Source of the DNA: Peribolospora baueri
Taxonomy: Eukaryota; Basidiomycota; Peribolosporomycetes; Peribolosporales; Peribolosporaceae
DNA: 64,000 bases
Assembly: GCA_029717555.1 (NCBI GenBank)
Contig: JAMDHS010000015.1
Coordinates: 241,406 to 305,405 of the forward strand
Direction of reading: 5' to 3'
The position numbers and the translations under genes were made by a program. Below the pieces are notes generated by a model. That model ran no database searches and was not told the origin of the DNA. It was given only the letters and a program-made list of their open reading frames with translations. Each line of letters starts with the position of its first letter. Positions within the stretch are counted from its first letter, which is position 1. This document shows positions 22,182 to 35,300 of this stretch, one piece after another.

Positions 22182-25100
22182 TTAAACGCACGCCACAGTT
22201 TCTTGCAACTCGACCACCCTCTCCTTCCCGCCCTGCCTCTCCCTCTTCACCCTCTCCTCCGCCGCCTTGTTCCTGATCTCCAGCTCCTTTATCCTAGCTT
22301 GCCACTTGCCCTCAGCGACGCTGAACTTCCTCTTGGTATCGTTCAACTGTTCCTCAGCCGACGACGCCTGGTTCTGCACCGTCATCAGACGCCTCTCCGC
22401 ATTATTCGCTCGAGACGTCAAGGAGGTGATCTTGGAGTTTTCCGCCGGAGAGGCCAGGGCGGTGCGCGTTCTGAGGGAAGAGATTTGAGCGAGGAGCTCG
22501 GCGTTGGTGGACTTACAGGGATCAGAGGCCGATTCGGTGAGAGTCAGCGTGAGTGGCCGTACGAGCAATTTAGATGGAGGTTCCAAACTCACCTTGGCCG
22601 CCTCGAGCTCGCCCTGTTTTGTTATCAACCGCTGCCTCCACTGCCCCTGCTTATTCGTAGCGTTCTTGATGGCCGTCTCGAATCGATCGAGCTGACGCAG
22701 TCTAGACTCCTGCTGCCTCTTGAGCGTGGCGAACTGCTCGCCCAGCTTCGCCTCCACCTCCTTGACGCGCCGGTCGAAGCTCAGCTGGATCTGTGCCAGA
22801 TTCTTCAGCCGGGACGTAAGGCTCTCGTGAAAGACGGCAAAGTTGGCGAACGGCTTTGGTTCCGATGAGCCGCCCTTGCCCTAGTGAATCAAGGAGGTTA
22901 AAGGGGGAACGCGGAAGAAGGCGAGTCATCAGCTGGGTATCCTTTCAGGAAAGCCAAGGTCGCACCATTGCCTCAACGCGTCCACTCCACTCACAGCCGG
23001 CTTTCCATCGCTGACGATCTTCGAGATGTACTGGTAAACAGTGAGAAGAAGCGTGTTTCTCTCGCTGAGCTGATCCCGGAACTCGCGTTCGCTCATCGTG
23101 ATGGCACGCTGGTCCCTCGACATCCTGCCCTCGAGCTCCTGCACGCGGTCTCGCGCAGCGACCAGCTCGGCCTGCACGTCCCTGAGGGTCTGCTGCGTCG
23201 AGTCGAGCCGGTCAGAGAGTCCGAGGCGGGATTGGGTTTGGGAGGCCAGCTGGCTACTTAAGTCGCGGTTCTCGGCGTGCTGATGACAGAATGAACAACG
23301 ACATGTCAGCCCAACCACATCCCTCACTTACAGCAGCTCGATCAGCTGGGCTTGCACTCACAAGTTTGCTGACGGTTTCGTCCTTCTCCCTGACCATCTC
23401 GTCCCTCCTCTCCACTTCCTTCCGCAGCCTCTCCACGTCCGCCTCACACCTCGCAAGGTCACGCTTGAGGCGATCGACCTCGAGCTCGAGCGAGAAGCGG
23501 TCGTTTGTAATGGACTCGCCCAGCCGCCGCGAATCGCTCTCCATCTGCCGTAGCGCCTTCTCCACTCGTTCGAGATCGGACGTGCGCGTTGCGACTCGGT
23601 CCTCGGAAGTGGCGAGCTCGACTTTCAGATCGGCAATGATCTGAGCGATCAAGCGACAAAGACGAGCGTAAGAGGATGAACAGCAGCGATTGTTTGCGAA
23701 GAGCGGTCCAACTTCGACTTGACAGGTCACGCACCTTCTCCTTCTCATCCACAATCTTGTTCCACTTCTCCAAGAGATCCGCCCTCTCGTTCTCCCACGT
23801 CTCGTGTGCGCGATCCTTCTCCTCCTCGACAGCCCTGAGATCAGCCTCAAGGTCCTCGAGCTGGTCTCTGAGCTTTTGCATCGTCTCCGCATCGGCTCGC
23901 CGCTTCTCCTCCGACACCTTAATGCGGTCCTCGAGGTCGCCGATACGGTCGAGCAGGGACTGGTGCTCGGATTCGAGCTCTTGCATGTCTTGAGCGAGCA
24001 CGTCGTGATCGTACTCGAGGTTGGCGATTTTCTGCACGACAAGCGGTAGGATGAAGCGTGGGGGCCGTCAGGACGGTACTCAAACCGCCGACTGAGGCGC
24101 GGTCGGACTCACGTCTTTGAGTCGGGCCACAATCTCCTCATGCTTGACCTTGCTGCTCTCATGCTCGTCATGCAAGCTTTGATACGCCTGTGAAGTCTCT
24201 TCGAGCTCTTCCTCTGCGGCCTGAGCTTGCTCGGAGTACTGTTCACCATCCATCGTGGACACAGCGCATGTTAGTTTCGGTACTCGAATCATCAGAGCGA
24301 GGGTACAGGGCCACCACCCACCTTGGCCACCTCGGCGTTCAGTACGTCAATCTCTTCCCTCGCGGCTTCGAGCTCGGCTTCCTTCGTGTTCGCCTCCTCG
24401 GCGAGCTGGACGAGGGCGTCATGATATTCCTCGCTCTTCATCTGCAGCTGCGCCTTCTCGTCGGAGAGACGCGCGTGCTCTTCCTGAAGTGCCACAAAGT
24501 CGGCCGAGACGGCGTTGTGCTGATCGCGAACGTCCTCAAGCTCTTCCTGCTTCTCTGAGACGAGATTGCTCCACTTCCTCTCTTGCTCGTCCATCTCCTC
24601 GTTGTGCCGACGGAGCTGTTCGTCAAACTCTTCCTGCTGGTCGCGCACTTCGTCCAGCTCCTGCTCCTTTTCTTGTAGGACGAGCTGAGTTTCTGCGAGT
24701 TTGTCGCGTAGTACGCCGATGTTCTGCAGACAAGGAGGAACGACGGACGGAATCGAGTGAGATGCGTTGGTTGACCACACAGAAACAGCACGACAAAAAA
24801 AGAGAAGAACGCAAACGCTCACCTCTTCCAAGTCCTCCCTCTCTCTTACGTCTCCCTCCAGCCCCTCCTTCCTCGCCGCTTCTCTGTCCTCTAATTCGTC
24901 TAGCCTCTCCCGTAACCTCCGAAGGTCCATCTCTAGGTCCTCCTTTTCCCCCAACAACGCCTCTCTGTCCTCCTCTGAGCGCACCAACGCCCTGTCCTGC
25001 TCCTCTACTTGACTCTCCAGCGCCGCTTTGTCCTGCTCGAGCACCGCGATCTGACGGCGAAGCTTGGACACCTCCCTTCGCCCGCCGCCCTCTCCGACGC

Positions 25101-26534
25101 CAACACTGCCGCTCAAAGCAGACCGCCCACCGTCGTCGTCGGAAGAGTCCCCACCTCCCTCACCCTCGACGTCGACATGCCTCTTCCGCCGCCTTCTCTC
25201 CCTGCGCCTCTCCTCGTCCGCTTCGAGCAGCGTCTGGGTCGTCTCCTCCAAGTTGCGCCTCAGCTCGCTCACTTGACCCTCCAACTCGGCGACCTGCTGA
25301 CGAAGCTCGTCGCGCTCCTGGATGGCCTCCTCCTTGCGCTCTCGTTCCGCTTCCAGATCCGAGCGGATATACGAGATTTCAGCTTGCGATGCCTGCGCAG
25401 CCCCCCAGAGGCGTGCAATAGAGAGGGAGTATGACAAGACTGAGCAATCCGATAGGCGAGCGAGAAACAGAACCCGAACCACAACACAAGCGGTCTCTCT
25501 CCCAACTCACGTTCGGATCTTCCTCCCAGCTGCCCTTCTCCTTGGCCTCCCTGAGCTCATTCTCCAACCTCTCCCTCTCTTCCCTCTCTCGCTGGCTTGA
25601 TTCCTCTGCCTCCTGAGCCTTCCTCCGCGCCTCCTCAAGGTCGTCAACGAGCCTCTCCTTGTCCCTCCTTGCATCGCGCAAGGCCTTGTGCTGCTCCCTC
25701 AGCAGCCTCCGGTGCTCGCGCAGATCCATCTCAATACGCTCGTACCGCTCCATCGTCGCCCGCATCAGGCGCTTCTCCATCTCGTCGTACGCGTCCGGAT
25801 CGAGCTTCATGAGCTTGTCCTTGAGCAGTTGCACCTCTAGCTTGAGGCTAAAGTTCTCTTTGCCCAGCTCGTCCACTTTCTGCAAGCCCCCAAAGTTGGT
25901 CGATAAGCAAGAAGAGACTGCGACGGGAAGAGCCGGCACGGCATCATCGCATCCCTTGAAGACTCACCAGCTGCTGCTCCCTCAACGTGGGCGCAGCCGT
26001 GCTCTTCCGCCCTGTCCGCCGACCAGGTCCAGGGGTGGCGTCGGCCGCATCTCCTCCGCGACCAAGCTCGGCAGGATCGAAAGACGTTTCCCCCGAAGCG
26101 TCCGCGACGGCCGCCCTGAGACTCAGGTCCAGCCTTCCCACATCGCCGATGGAGTCGTCGGTGGCCGTCCGAACGCCGTGGGGCCTCCCTGCATCGCTGC
26201 GACTGCGCGAGTTCCGCCCGCCCGTCGATAAACCCTCATCGTATGCCTCGAGAGCGGCGCGGGTGGGTTGGGGGGTCCACGGAGCGCTATGGGCGTCGTC
26301 TCTCCTTTCCGTGCGAGCCCCTGATCCTCCTGTTGCCGCTCCGCCTCGTCCTAGTCCGTCTCCCACACTGCCAGCGCCCCCGCTTCCGGTCATGGCGTCC
26401 GCATATCCCTCGCCGTCGTTAGCCTCGCTGAGGATTGAAAGATTGGGAAAGGCGGACGCGTTTCCGAGAGTGTGAGTCGCCGTCGGGTCGTCCTCGTCGT
26501 GCGCCATGCCGAGCGTCGCAGATGGGGCGGCCAT
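22182..26534 (-). CDS. CM1-motif coiled-coil protein of microtubule-organising centres (Pcp1/Mto1/centrosomin type)
   Basis: Predicted spindle-pole or cytoplasmic MTOC scaffold that recruits gamma-tubulin complexes. Ten exons on the minus strand: 26534-25968, 25879-25511, 25392-24823, 24723-24322, 24238-24113, 24031-23735, 23640-23362, 23279-22995, 22880-22593 and 22511-22182, giving 1170 residues. Residues 1-180 are disordered. The CM1 motif (about 183-215) reads LREQQLKVDELGKENF then SLKLEVQLLKDKL, closely matching the motif that binds gamma-tubulin complexes. The remainder is almost unbroken coiled coil, with an acidic/basic break (RRRRKRHVDVEGEGG) in exon 3. All nine introns fall between codons (phase 0). 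No PACT-like C-terminus was recognised. It could be the Pcp1 or the Mto1 orthologue; sequence alone does not decide. The gene is divergent from YVH1. Confidence 0.85.
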
Positions 26535-26990
26535 GGCGGACGAGTTGGGGAGACGATCGTCGAAAGAGAGGTAAAAGAAAGATCTATCGGCGGTCCCGTC
26601 TGTCTTGAGGAGGGATATGGTGAATCGATCTTGAGCCGATGGACGGCCGACTGCGGCAATACTCTGTGTGGTCGCGTCCGTGCACGCGTCGCGAGGTCAC
26701 CAACGTAGGGTTGCTCAGAATTGGTCACGTGAATATCGACTGCGGCGACAGGCGAGCGGCGCGATCGAAGGTGGACAGAGAAGGCGAAGATGAGGAAGGG
26801 AGGGCGGAAGACAGACATACATGGACGTTGGACAAGGACGTATAACTATCTAGAGCAGGCGACAACGGTGGCCACGATACCTTAGTGTGCCCTCGCGTCC
26901 TCCCATACACCCCTAGACGCAAGGCCTGAGACTCTGACGCAAAACGTAACCGCTGAGTGCACGCCCGATCAGTCCGGCAAACGGCACGAC
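26535..26990. promoter_or_regulatory. Divergent promoter, CM1 gene / YVH1
   Basis: 456 nt shared by two start codons; contains TCACGTG at 26725-26731. No coding content supported. Confidence 0.4.
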
Positions 26991-29240
26991 ATGGACGAAA
27001 TCATCCCCAGCCTCTACCTTGGCGACTTCCGTTCCGCCATGGACGAAGCGGCGCTGAAGGGGAATGGCATCACGCACGTGCTTAGCGTCATGAAGCAGAG
27101 GGTTGTCTTGGATCCTGTGAGTCGGTGAAGCACGCTGGTGGTCTCCGTTCACGATACCTCCCTAGCCGCTGCTGCCTACTAGAGTTCGCGCGTGCAGAAG
27201 AATCTAACTCGTCCACTTCCTCCGTCCCGGAAGACCCTCGCAGTCAAGCAAATCCGACTGGACGATGATGTTCAGGCGCTCGTGCTTACGTTGTTTGAGG
27301 ATGCCAACCGATGGATCGAACAAGCGATCCGAGGCGGAGGCAAGGTGCTCGTGCATTGCCAGGTGGGTGCGGCCGAATAGGCGACGCAAGGTTCGAGGTC
27401 GCGCATGAGCCACAAGAACAGATGCTGAGCCAGAGGGTCATCTTGCAGGCTGGCGTCTCCCGCTCCCCGACCTTCTGCCTCGCCTTCCTGATGTGGTCTC
27501 CGTCTCATTCCCACACCCTCTCCTCTGCACTTACCCTCCTTCAATCCGTACGACCCAGCGTCGAACCTAACTCGGGGTTGATGGAGCAGCTGGAGATGTA
27601 TGAGCGCGTGGGCTGTGTTGTAGACATGAGGGACCAGGATATCAGGAGGTGGTTGATGGGTAGGACGGCCGATATTTTGAGTGAGCATTCCGCCATTCTC
27701 AAGAATGTCCCGATTCGACGCGCCATCATCAGATCAATCCAAATTGTTTACTTTTCTTCTGTGTCTAGACGGCGACAACCCCTCCAACCTCCTCCTGTCC
27801 TATTACCCATCCCCGCATTCGTCTCCCGGCATCTACGATCACTCTTCCGACCTCGCCCCTCTCACCCCCATCTTTCAAACGGACGGGGCTCCAGACCTCG
27901 CCATGAGCAAAGTCGACGCTTCCGATTCCAGTGGCTCGTCGAGCCGAAGCAATGTGGGGCGTGGAAACGTTGGGACTAAGGTGACCATAGGCGGACACCG
28001 TGCGCTCGACGGCGTCAAGGGGAATCAGAAGCCAGGGGCTTCGGATGGCGGCTTAGGCGTCGTGCTCTCCAAACCTACATATTCGGGCAGGAAGTTGAGG
28101 TGCAAGATGTGTCGGTGAGTCCTTCGCGCTCACATTTGCCGATCATCTTTTCTCCTTTCTCCTTCTTTTCTCATTTTTCCAGCTTTTCCTGTTTTTCTTT
28201 TGGCATGGTGACAGCCGCGAGCTCGCTGCCCGGGAGCACATCATAACCCACGAACCAGGCATCGGACAGATGGCGTTCGCGCCCAAGAAGCGCGATCCGA
28301 ACCGCTACCGGCAGGAGCGCCTTGAACGGGAGGTCCGCAGGAGCGAGGAGGAGGCTTCTGTTACTAGCGCGTCTAGAGCGGATATCACGAAGGACGAGGA
28401 GGGGGAGCAGACGCAGGCGAAGGAGGGAGCGAAGCAAACCGCGACGGACGGAACGACGGACAAAGCTGCGACCTCCTCCGGTGCTCACCAATCGAGCTCC
28501 ATTCCACGTACGGCCGCTGCTAACGAGACGGTGCCCAAGAGTCCTCCGCCTGCCCATCCGCAGTTTCAAACGGCGGCAGCACTGACTTCCCAGCTCCCAC
28601 CGCATTTAGCCGCACTCCGTCTTGGTCGTGCCGGCCCAGGTCAAGCCCAACCGATGCAGACGCAGACGCAACGTCACTCAGGGCCCGCTTCTTCTCGCCC
28701 AGGATCAAACAAAACGCCTTCCACTGCCGTCGGCTCCACCTCCAACTCCCCTGCCTGTGGCATATCCCCTTCCCCTCGCCCTTCGGAACCTATGCAGCAA
28801 CAACCTCCACGATCCGCCTCGCCTCCCCTCCTCATCTCCCCACTCTGCCAGAGCTATTTCCTTGAACCGATGAGCTGGATGTCCGAAAAATTGGAGACGG
28901 GAGAACTGGCGGGACGTTTGGTTTGCCCAAACAAGAGGTGTGGTGCGAAGGTGTGTCTCTTCGTTCGGTCGTTGGTGGCGGTCCTTTTTGAGAGCCGGTC
29001 TTGGGTATTTTGCATTCCCTGGACACTGACAAGCGACGTCTCACTTCGGCCTCCTTCTCTTCCCTGTCCCACGCCGTCCTTGTTCACGCCACTTTCCGTT
29101 CAATTCGCACCTCGATTGACCGGTGTTCGTTCGCACAGCTCGGAACGTGGGACTGGGCGGGGAGCCAGTGCTCCTGCGGAGGATGGGTCGTACCGGCTTT
29201 CATGTTGCCCAAGTCCAAGGTAGATGAGGTGATGAACTGA
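26991..29240 (+). CDS. YVH1: Dual-specificity phosphatase Yvh1
   Basis: Yvh1 combines a protein phosphatase domain with a zinc-binding C-terminus needed for 60S ribosome maturation (release of Mrt4). Exons are 26991-27116, 27183-27362, 27449-27680, 27769-28114, 28215-28950 and 29139-29240, 573 residues. The start is MDEIIPSLYLGD. The catalytic loop HCQAGVSRS (H100, C101, R107) is assembled across intron 2. The zinc module is in three parts: CKMC (291-294) followed by REHIITHEPG, a conserved SPLCQSYFLEPMSWM, and CPNKRCGAK joined to LGTWDWAGSQCSCGGW. Compared with typical members of ~340-370 aa, this one carries two low-complexity insertions, one between phosphatase and first zinc pair and one of about 195 residues inside the zinc module. 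Confidence 0.93.
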
Positions 29241-30112
29241 GGGCTTTGCAAGCTGGGGTCCGCCGAGGGGCATGGACCTTGTCGCGCGCTCCGCGAGACG
29301 TTGCTTGTCTCGACGTCCTTGTCTTCCTGGTATGTAGATTAGACCTGAGGAGGCGCTGCGTGTCTCTCTCGCGTAAGTTGGCCAGCCAATGGACGAAGCC
29401 GCCGTCGGCTTAGTCCCGTGTATCCGACAAAGCTATAGTATTGGTTGCGACGACGGACGGGCGTCGATGTCGGTCAGACCGTCCCATCCCACACTTCAGC
29501 AACTTCAGCAGACAAAAAAGTCCAATGAAAGTGATGTAGTGTACTCGAGGCGGGTCGGGCTCGACCCGATCTTGCCAGGACGAGAGCACTCGTACTCGCA
29601 TGGCCAAGACCGTGATGGGAGCAGTAGGGCGATAAGACGGGGATGCGTGACTAGAACCAAGGGGCAATCAAGGTCCTATTCTATCCTATCTTATATTTCC
29701 AGTTACATGGGAGTCCTCATGGCCGAGTGGGACTGGACGGTCGTCGAGTCGATTCTTGCCTGAGGAGTCTTACCGTCTTACCGTTTGTCCACGCACGTCG
29801 GAAAATTCCCTTCTATGACCCTACCAGCGAGGACATTCGTAGCGCGCACATTGCCGACCGGGTCCCGGACAAAATTGCAAAGGAGTGTCACATTGCGATC
29901 TAGATGACGAACGGTGCAGCTTCACATACGACACCATGCGACGGAGGATGTACGTACACTCGCTTTAAAGCTAAAATATGACCGAGGACAACCACGGTAC
30001 GTTTTCAAGCAGAGAGCAGACCCGTTTTATAGTACTGTACTTCACTCGAGCGTGCTCTTCGAGTGCTTGAGCAGCGACACGGTGGTAACCTCATCTCCAC
30101 AGCTGAGCTCCT
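29241..30112. other. Convergent intergenic region
   Basis: 872 nt between YVH1 and CCDC124 3' ends. The plus-strand ORF 29389-29763 has no recognisable motif and unusual composition for this genome. A TATATTTCC-like AT patch lies near 29690. Nothing else seen. Confidence 0.4.
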
Positions 30113-31237
30113 TCAAGACCGGAGACGTTCCTCCATCTTCGCCCGCTGCGCCTTGAGCGCCTCGACCTTTTCTTCCTTGGTAGCGTTGTAGGCCACGGTA
30201 ATCTGGTTGAACGGGTTGTCAGGGTGCGATTGGAACTGCGGGCACGAAGAGACGAGACCGAGACGGAAACAAGAGCGCCAGCAGGAGCGCCAAAACGAGG
30301 GAGATGATGAGAATAAAGCAGACAGGCAAACCGGAGATGGACATGAATGAGCGTCCCATCTCCGTCTTCTCTGGATAATTGAACGCATATATTCATGCGC
30401 CGGCACAAAGTATGCTGAGGCTCACCTCCTTGTAGAGCAGGTCTTGCATCTGGTTCATCCTCAGCCCAGGATGGTCCTGTTTGACCCTAGGTAGCTCGCG
30501 TTCCTTGAATGCCTCAAACGCTGCCTTGAACCTGCGCTCCGGATGGCGATCAATCGCGGCTGCCTTGGAGCCCATGGTGGCATTGTCGGTCTTCTCCGTC
30601 GCCAGCGTGAGTGCGTCCAGAGCTAGTAGTGGTGGTCGCAAAAGAAGAAATGGAAAATGGCGTCAGCGTCTGATTCGTACAAGCAGAATTAAGGAGTTTG
30701 GATATACGTAGAATGCGTCAAACGTAAAAGCGGAAACCTTACCATCATCGATATTGGACGCGCTGAACGCATCCAACGCGCTGTCGATCCCTCCGACCTT
30801 GGAGGACGCCGGAGACTTGCCCGCACCACCACCCTTGCTGGTCCCGGCACCCGCCTTGCCCGCCCCGCCCTTGTTCTTCGGCTTGGAAGGCAGGCTGACC
30901 TCCTCCTCAGCGAGCAGCCGCGCGTTTTCCGCCTTGCGTGCCGCTAGCTGTGCCGCCTTTTCTGCTTTCGACTCCTTGGTTGACCTGCCTTTCGCACCTT
31001 GTTCCCACTTCGTAGACTCTGTCGCTTCCTGTGGAAGACAAAAAAAGTTGGAAGGCAAGGTAAAATGTACGAAATAAAGACAGAGAACAAAATGAGCGAG
31101 TCAAGCTAAAAGTTGTATTGAGACCAATCTCCGATCACACTCACAGCCGCCGCCGTCGCCGCCGCCTTCTTCTTCTCCTCCTGCTCTGCCTTGCGCGCGC
31201 GGCCGGCCACGGCCTTTGAGTTGGTCTTTGGACCCAT
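30113..31237 (-). CDS. CCDC124 family protein (ribosome-associated coiled-coil protein)
   Basis: CCDC124 and its fungal relatives bind idle ribosomes and assist translation recovery. Exons on the minus strand are 31237-31145, 31028-30743, 30622-30426 and 30235-30113, 232 residues. The N-terminal half is a Lys/Ala/Glu-rich helix (ARKAEQEEKKKAAA ... KAEKAAQLAARKAENARLLAEEE is the pattern, in pieces). A Gly/Lys-rich linker follows. The conserved C-terminal block is DRHPERRFKAAFEAF, LPRVKQDHPGLRMNQM, then SHPDNPFNQ and YNATKEEK. This order and length (human ~223 aa) match the family exactly. No phosphosites or other domains can be claimed. Confidence 0.93.
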
Positions 31238-32387
31238 GGGTCGCGAAGGGAACCGTCTCCGAAATGAAAGGGTTGACCTCAAACGAAATACTAGGTGGCG
31301 TGGTGTAGGGAAGAGAGCCAAACACGACACGACGATGATGATCTGTCTGGGCGGAGGTGAGCGGCTATAGGCGGGTCATTCGCCGATCGCCCGCACGGGC
31401 CACTTCAGCACCACTTGCTCTAGGAACATTGGCTAAATGTATGCGCCAAAGGAGATGATGTCGACGACGAGCAGATAAGAGCTTGAGCCTCTTCCATTAT
31501 GTCGGCTACCTCGATCAACTGCGCGTTTTCAGGAGGCAAAGATGTTGTATCGCGGAGCCGTGAAAAGGGGAAATGAGTATGGGAGCCTTACATTAGGGGG
31601 GCCAGATCCTTGGCAGGTGGTGACCTTGGCCTTTTTGCCCAACGATAGCGAGGCTTTCTGTCGCCCGCATGCGCTACTTTCCTTTTCGGTGAGCGAGAAT
31701 GAGAGCGCGACAACGAGATGGGCACGAATAGGGCTGATCCGCTGTCCTCGCCGAAGGCAGCCATGATGATCGACGAAATACCTCCGCATTTCGCGGAGCA
31801 ATAAAGGGAACCTCGTCAAGGAGCTTACACAACATAGTTCTGTTCAAGCCGCAAGCTTTTACTGGCCCGCCTTATACGCTGCGACGATGTTGGCGGGGGT
31901 TTGAATTGGAGATGGCCGACGTATGACGCGGCTTTGATAAGAGAGGCGGGGCGCCGATAGGAAGCGTTGTAAAGGCGCATACGTCTTCCACAGGCATGGG
32001 CGTTCCTTTCTCGCTCGCACGAGCGCTGACTTGTTCTCCCCGACCGTTCCTCGTTCTTCGGCGACATGGGATGAGGAGATGAGGAAACTGACGCGTACGT
32101 CGGATCGTGTCGACGTCACAGCACAGCTGATGGAATGGAAGTCACGTGGACGATGTTCGCTTCACACCCGGTTCATATATCCGGGTCGTCGACGACCAAC
32201 AACCGTCCCCATCCACTTCACCCCCTGCGCGTTCCCAACGAGACCATCTTCGCCCCCGCATTATCATCGCTCATAGGCCTAGTGTATCACATAAGAGCCC
32301 AAGCCGTCAGCTGACGAGCGCCGACGCACACCAAAGTCTTCCCTGTCGGCACGAGCCTCTCCCTGTTCTCGAATCCATCCGCTGACC
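31238..32387. promoter_or_regulatory. Divergent intergenic region, CCDC124 / phospholipase D
   Basis: 1.15 kb, unusually long for this window. Includes TCACGTG at 32142-32148 and CATATAT at 32174-32180, ~210 nt before the PLD ATG. ORFs at 31542-31766 and 31859-32119 have no recognisable motifs. Confidence 0.4.
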
Positions 32388-35300
32388 ATGTCCGCCGCCG
32401 ACGTCGTGCTGCAGGCGAAGGAGGATCACTACAAAGAGCTCGGCCGCGATGGGTCTGCGAAGCAGATGGCGGAGACCGACGGCCACCAAGACGCAGCTGT
32501 GAGCGAGGGCAGAGACGAGCAGTTACAACAGATGGCTTCGGCCGGGGAAGCGGCGCAAGCGCGGCGAGGTCGCGACGCCGGAGGCACGTCTCCAAGTCAA
32601 GCAACTCACCCCGGCCCGCGCTCGCCCCGCGCCGACATGGGCTCCGTCTCGGGAATAAGTCCCTTTGCTGCGCTCCACAATTTGCACGCGAACTCACGGC
32701 GGTCCGCGCAGGAGGCGACCACTAACGGCCACGCCGGCGATCATCTCGCGACCAGCGCGACACAGAATTCTGTACCACCCGCTCAACGCCCAGCCAGCGC
32801 CGGGGGCTCGCCGGAGCGATTGCAGCAAGATGACGGACGAGCAGAGCACGGGGCCGGTCAGCCGCCGAAAGGGTTGCCCTCCCATCCGTCCTCTCCCATG
32901 GCCGGACCGTCCGCCTCGCGACCACTTCCGAATGGGCTCCGTCGAAGATCGATGACGGTGGACAACTCCGGTCTGCGCTTGGTCATCGGATCCGAACAAT
33001 CTGCCCTAGACAGCCCCGGGGCCCCACAACCCCGTAAGACGAGATTCGCTGAAGATCCGCGAGGTCTTCGAAGCGTGTTCGAAGACGGTGATGGTGAGAG
33101 CGACGGCGCCGGCGGCGGGACACGGCCACCTCTGATCTCGCCCAAGAGCTCTGGGCTGTGGCCGAAGAGCCCCACCTCGGCTGCGGCGGCCAAGTGGGGG
33201 AGCCTGAGCAGCAAGCTCTTGGGTGGAGGAGGGAGCAGTGATGGTCGACAGGGCAGCGGAGACGATGAAGGCGAAGCGGGGAGAGACGAGGATGGCAGAG
33301 ATGTTTCCTCCCCAACTGGGAAGGGCAAAGGGCGCATTCTCGAGCGCGCTGCGAGCGCATTCATGTCTACCGGCAAGGCGACCGGAGGAGCCAGTGAGGT
33401 CGCTTCTCAGACGCCGGTGCGTGAAACCAGTGCAATGGGATCGAGTGAGCCTTCGCCGCTGCCGGCGGGCGCCGCCGCCTCGGCCAAGTGGAACGCTCTC
33501 AAACGTCGCCTCCAGGCGGGACGTCCGCGCGCAGAGACGGTACCGACGAAGTCGCGCGCGTCGCACATGGACCTTACCCGCGAGCTGCAGACCGGCATCC
33601 TCCCCGTCCTGCTACTCAAGCTTTCCTTTGAGCGGGACGAGCAGAATCACCGTCGGATCCCTGTGCTGCTCAACCACCTTAAGCTCCGTGTGTCCGACAG
33701 CATCAACCCACTCCACAACACCCACGCGGGCTTCCGCATCGAGCTCGAGTACGGAGACGGCCTCGTCAAGTGGGTCATTTACCGCGAACTAAGGGATTTC
33801 ATCAACCTCCACGCCCACTACCGCGTCGCCGCGTTGTCCGGCTATCTCGGTCGTCGAAGCGGCGGCGGAGGGGAGGGAGAGGTGGCCCTGCCAGAGTTTC
33901 CAAAGACGAGTCTGCCATACTGGAACTTGCTCAAGAGGGAAGGAAGGGAGGTGGGCCGTGCCGAGTTCGCCAAGATGCAGAGGGACCAATTGGAAAACTA
34001 CATTATTCAGCTCATTCGGACGACGGTGAGCAGGCATATGTCGACATGACTGCACACTCTCTCCATTTCATTAAGCGCGAGTCGTGGATCTGATGTCGTT
34101 TCACTCTCCTTCACAGATGTTCCGCGCCGAAGCGAACCGACTCTGCAAGTTTTTCGAGATTTCCGCGCTCTCCGTCGCGTTAGCCGCAAGAGGTGGGTAC
34201 CAGGGCAAGCAAGGTTACCTCCGCATCCTGAGCCGAAGCTCGTACAAGAACCGTCAGCCTGGCATCATGAACTGGAAGAGGGCTAGGGATCCCAAGTGGT
34301 TTGTCGTCAGGGAAAGCTATATCGTCGCCGTCGACGAGGCGGACCAAGTGAGTTGGGACGGGCGTGTCAAAGGGTCATTGTGGTGATTGGAGTCATGGAT
34401 TGATTTGCCAACGGGCCGTCATCCCTCATGTCATCTCGTAGCTTCAGATCCACGACGTCTTCTTGATGGACGGCGACTTCACCCTTGAGCGGCCGAAACG
34501 ACTTCACAAGCAGGCTGGATCTCTTTTCCACTTCCACGAGCACAAGGGCTCAAGCGGCTCTGCCTCTGGGGAGGGCAAGTCCGATCTGAGTGGCGCACCG
34601 GAGAAGAGCGATGGGAGAGATCGCTCTCAGGGCGAAAAGAAGGGTATAGGCAACGATGACGGTCACGGGCACCGGAAGAGTGGCAGTGGTATCGATACCA
34701 GTTTTCTCACACAGGGCGCTTTGAGGGATCCACCGCTGGACGATAACAAGGCGACATCGGACGATCCCAACAAGCCTTCTTCCAACAAGGAAAAGGATAG
34801 GAAAAAGAAGAAAAAGCACGTTGCCAGGACGGGCGCGCCTTCGGGCCACTCCCCTCCGGAGCAGCGCCGGGATGTGTCGAGCCACACGTTCTACGTTAAG
34901 AACGCGGAGCGCAAGCTTAAACTGGTAGCCAGGAACGAGAGGCAGATGGACCAATTCATCGCCTCGATCGAGAGAGTGGCCGCGAGGAACATCTGGAGCG
35001 GCTCGAATAGGTTCGGCAGTTTTGCGCCCATCAGGCTCAATTGCGCCGCACAGTGGTTGGTCGATGGTGTGAGTAGATTGCTCTCTTGGCCAGACCGGAG
35101 CGCTTTTTCGGACCACCCGAGCATACGTTGCTGGGTGGCATTGGAGGTTCGAAACGGTTTCCTTCTCTGAACCCTGTGTTGATGCTTATTGCTGTGTCTG
35201 CCATCGATGAAGCGCGACTACTTCTGGAATCTGAGCAGAGCTCTGCTCATGGCCAAGGTGAGCGTCCGTCTCTCTCATTGAAGTCCTACACAAGATCCAC

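Noticed and set aside
24255-25421. 388-codon plus-strand ORF opposite the CM1 gene
   Set aside because: Arg/Pro/Ser-rich shadow with no domain; the minus strand gives a continuous coiled coil with conserved splice sites.
29389-29763. Plus ORF between YVH1 and CCDC124
   Set aside because: No conserved motif, lies in a convergent 3' region, and has no splice partners.
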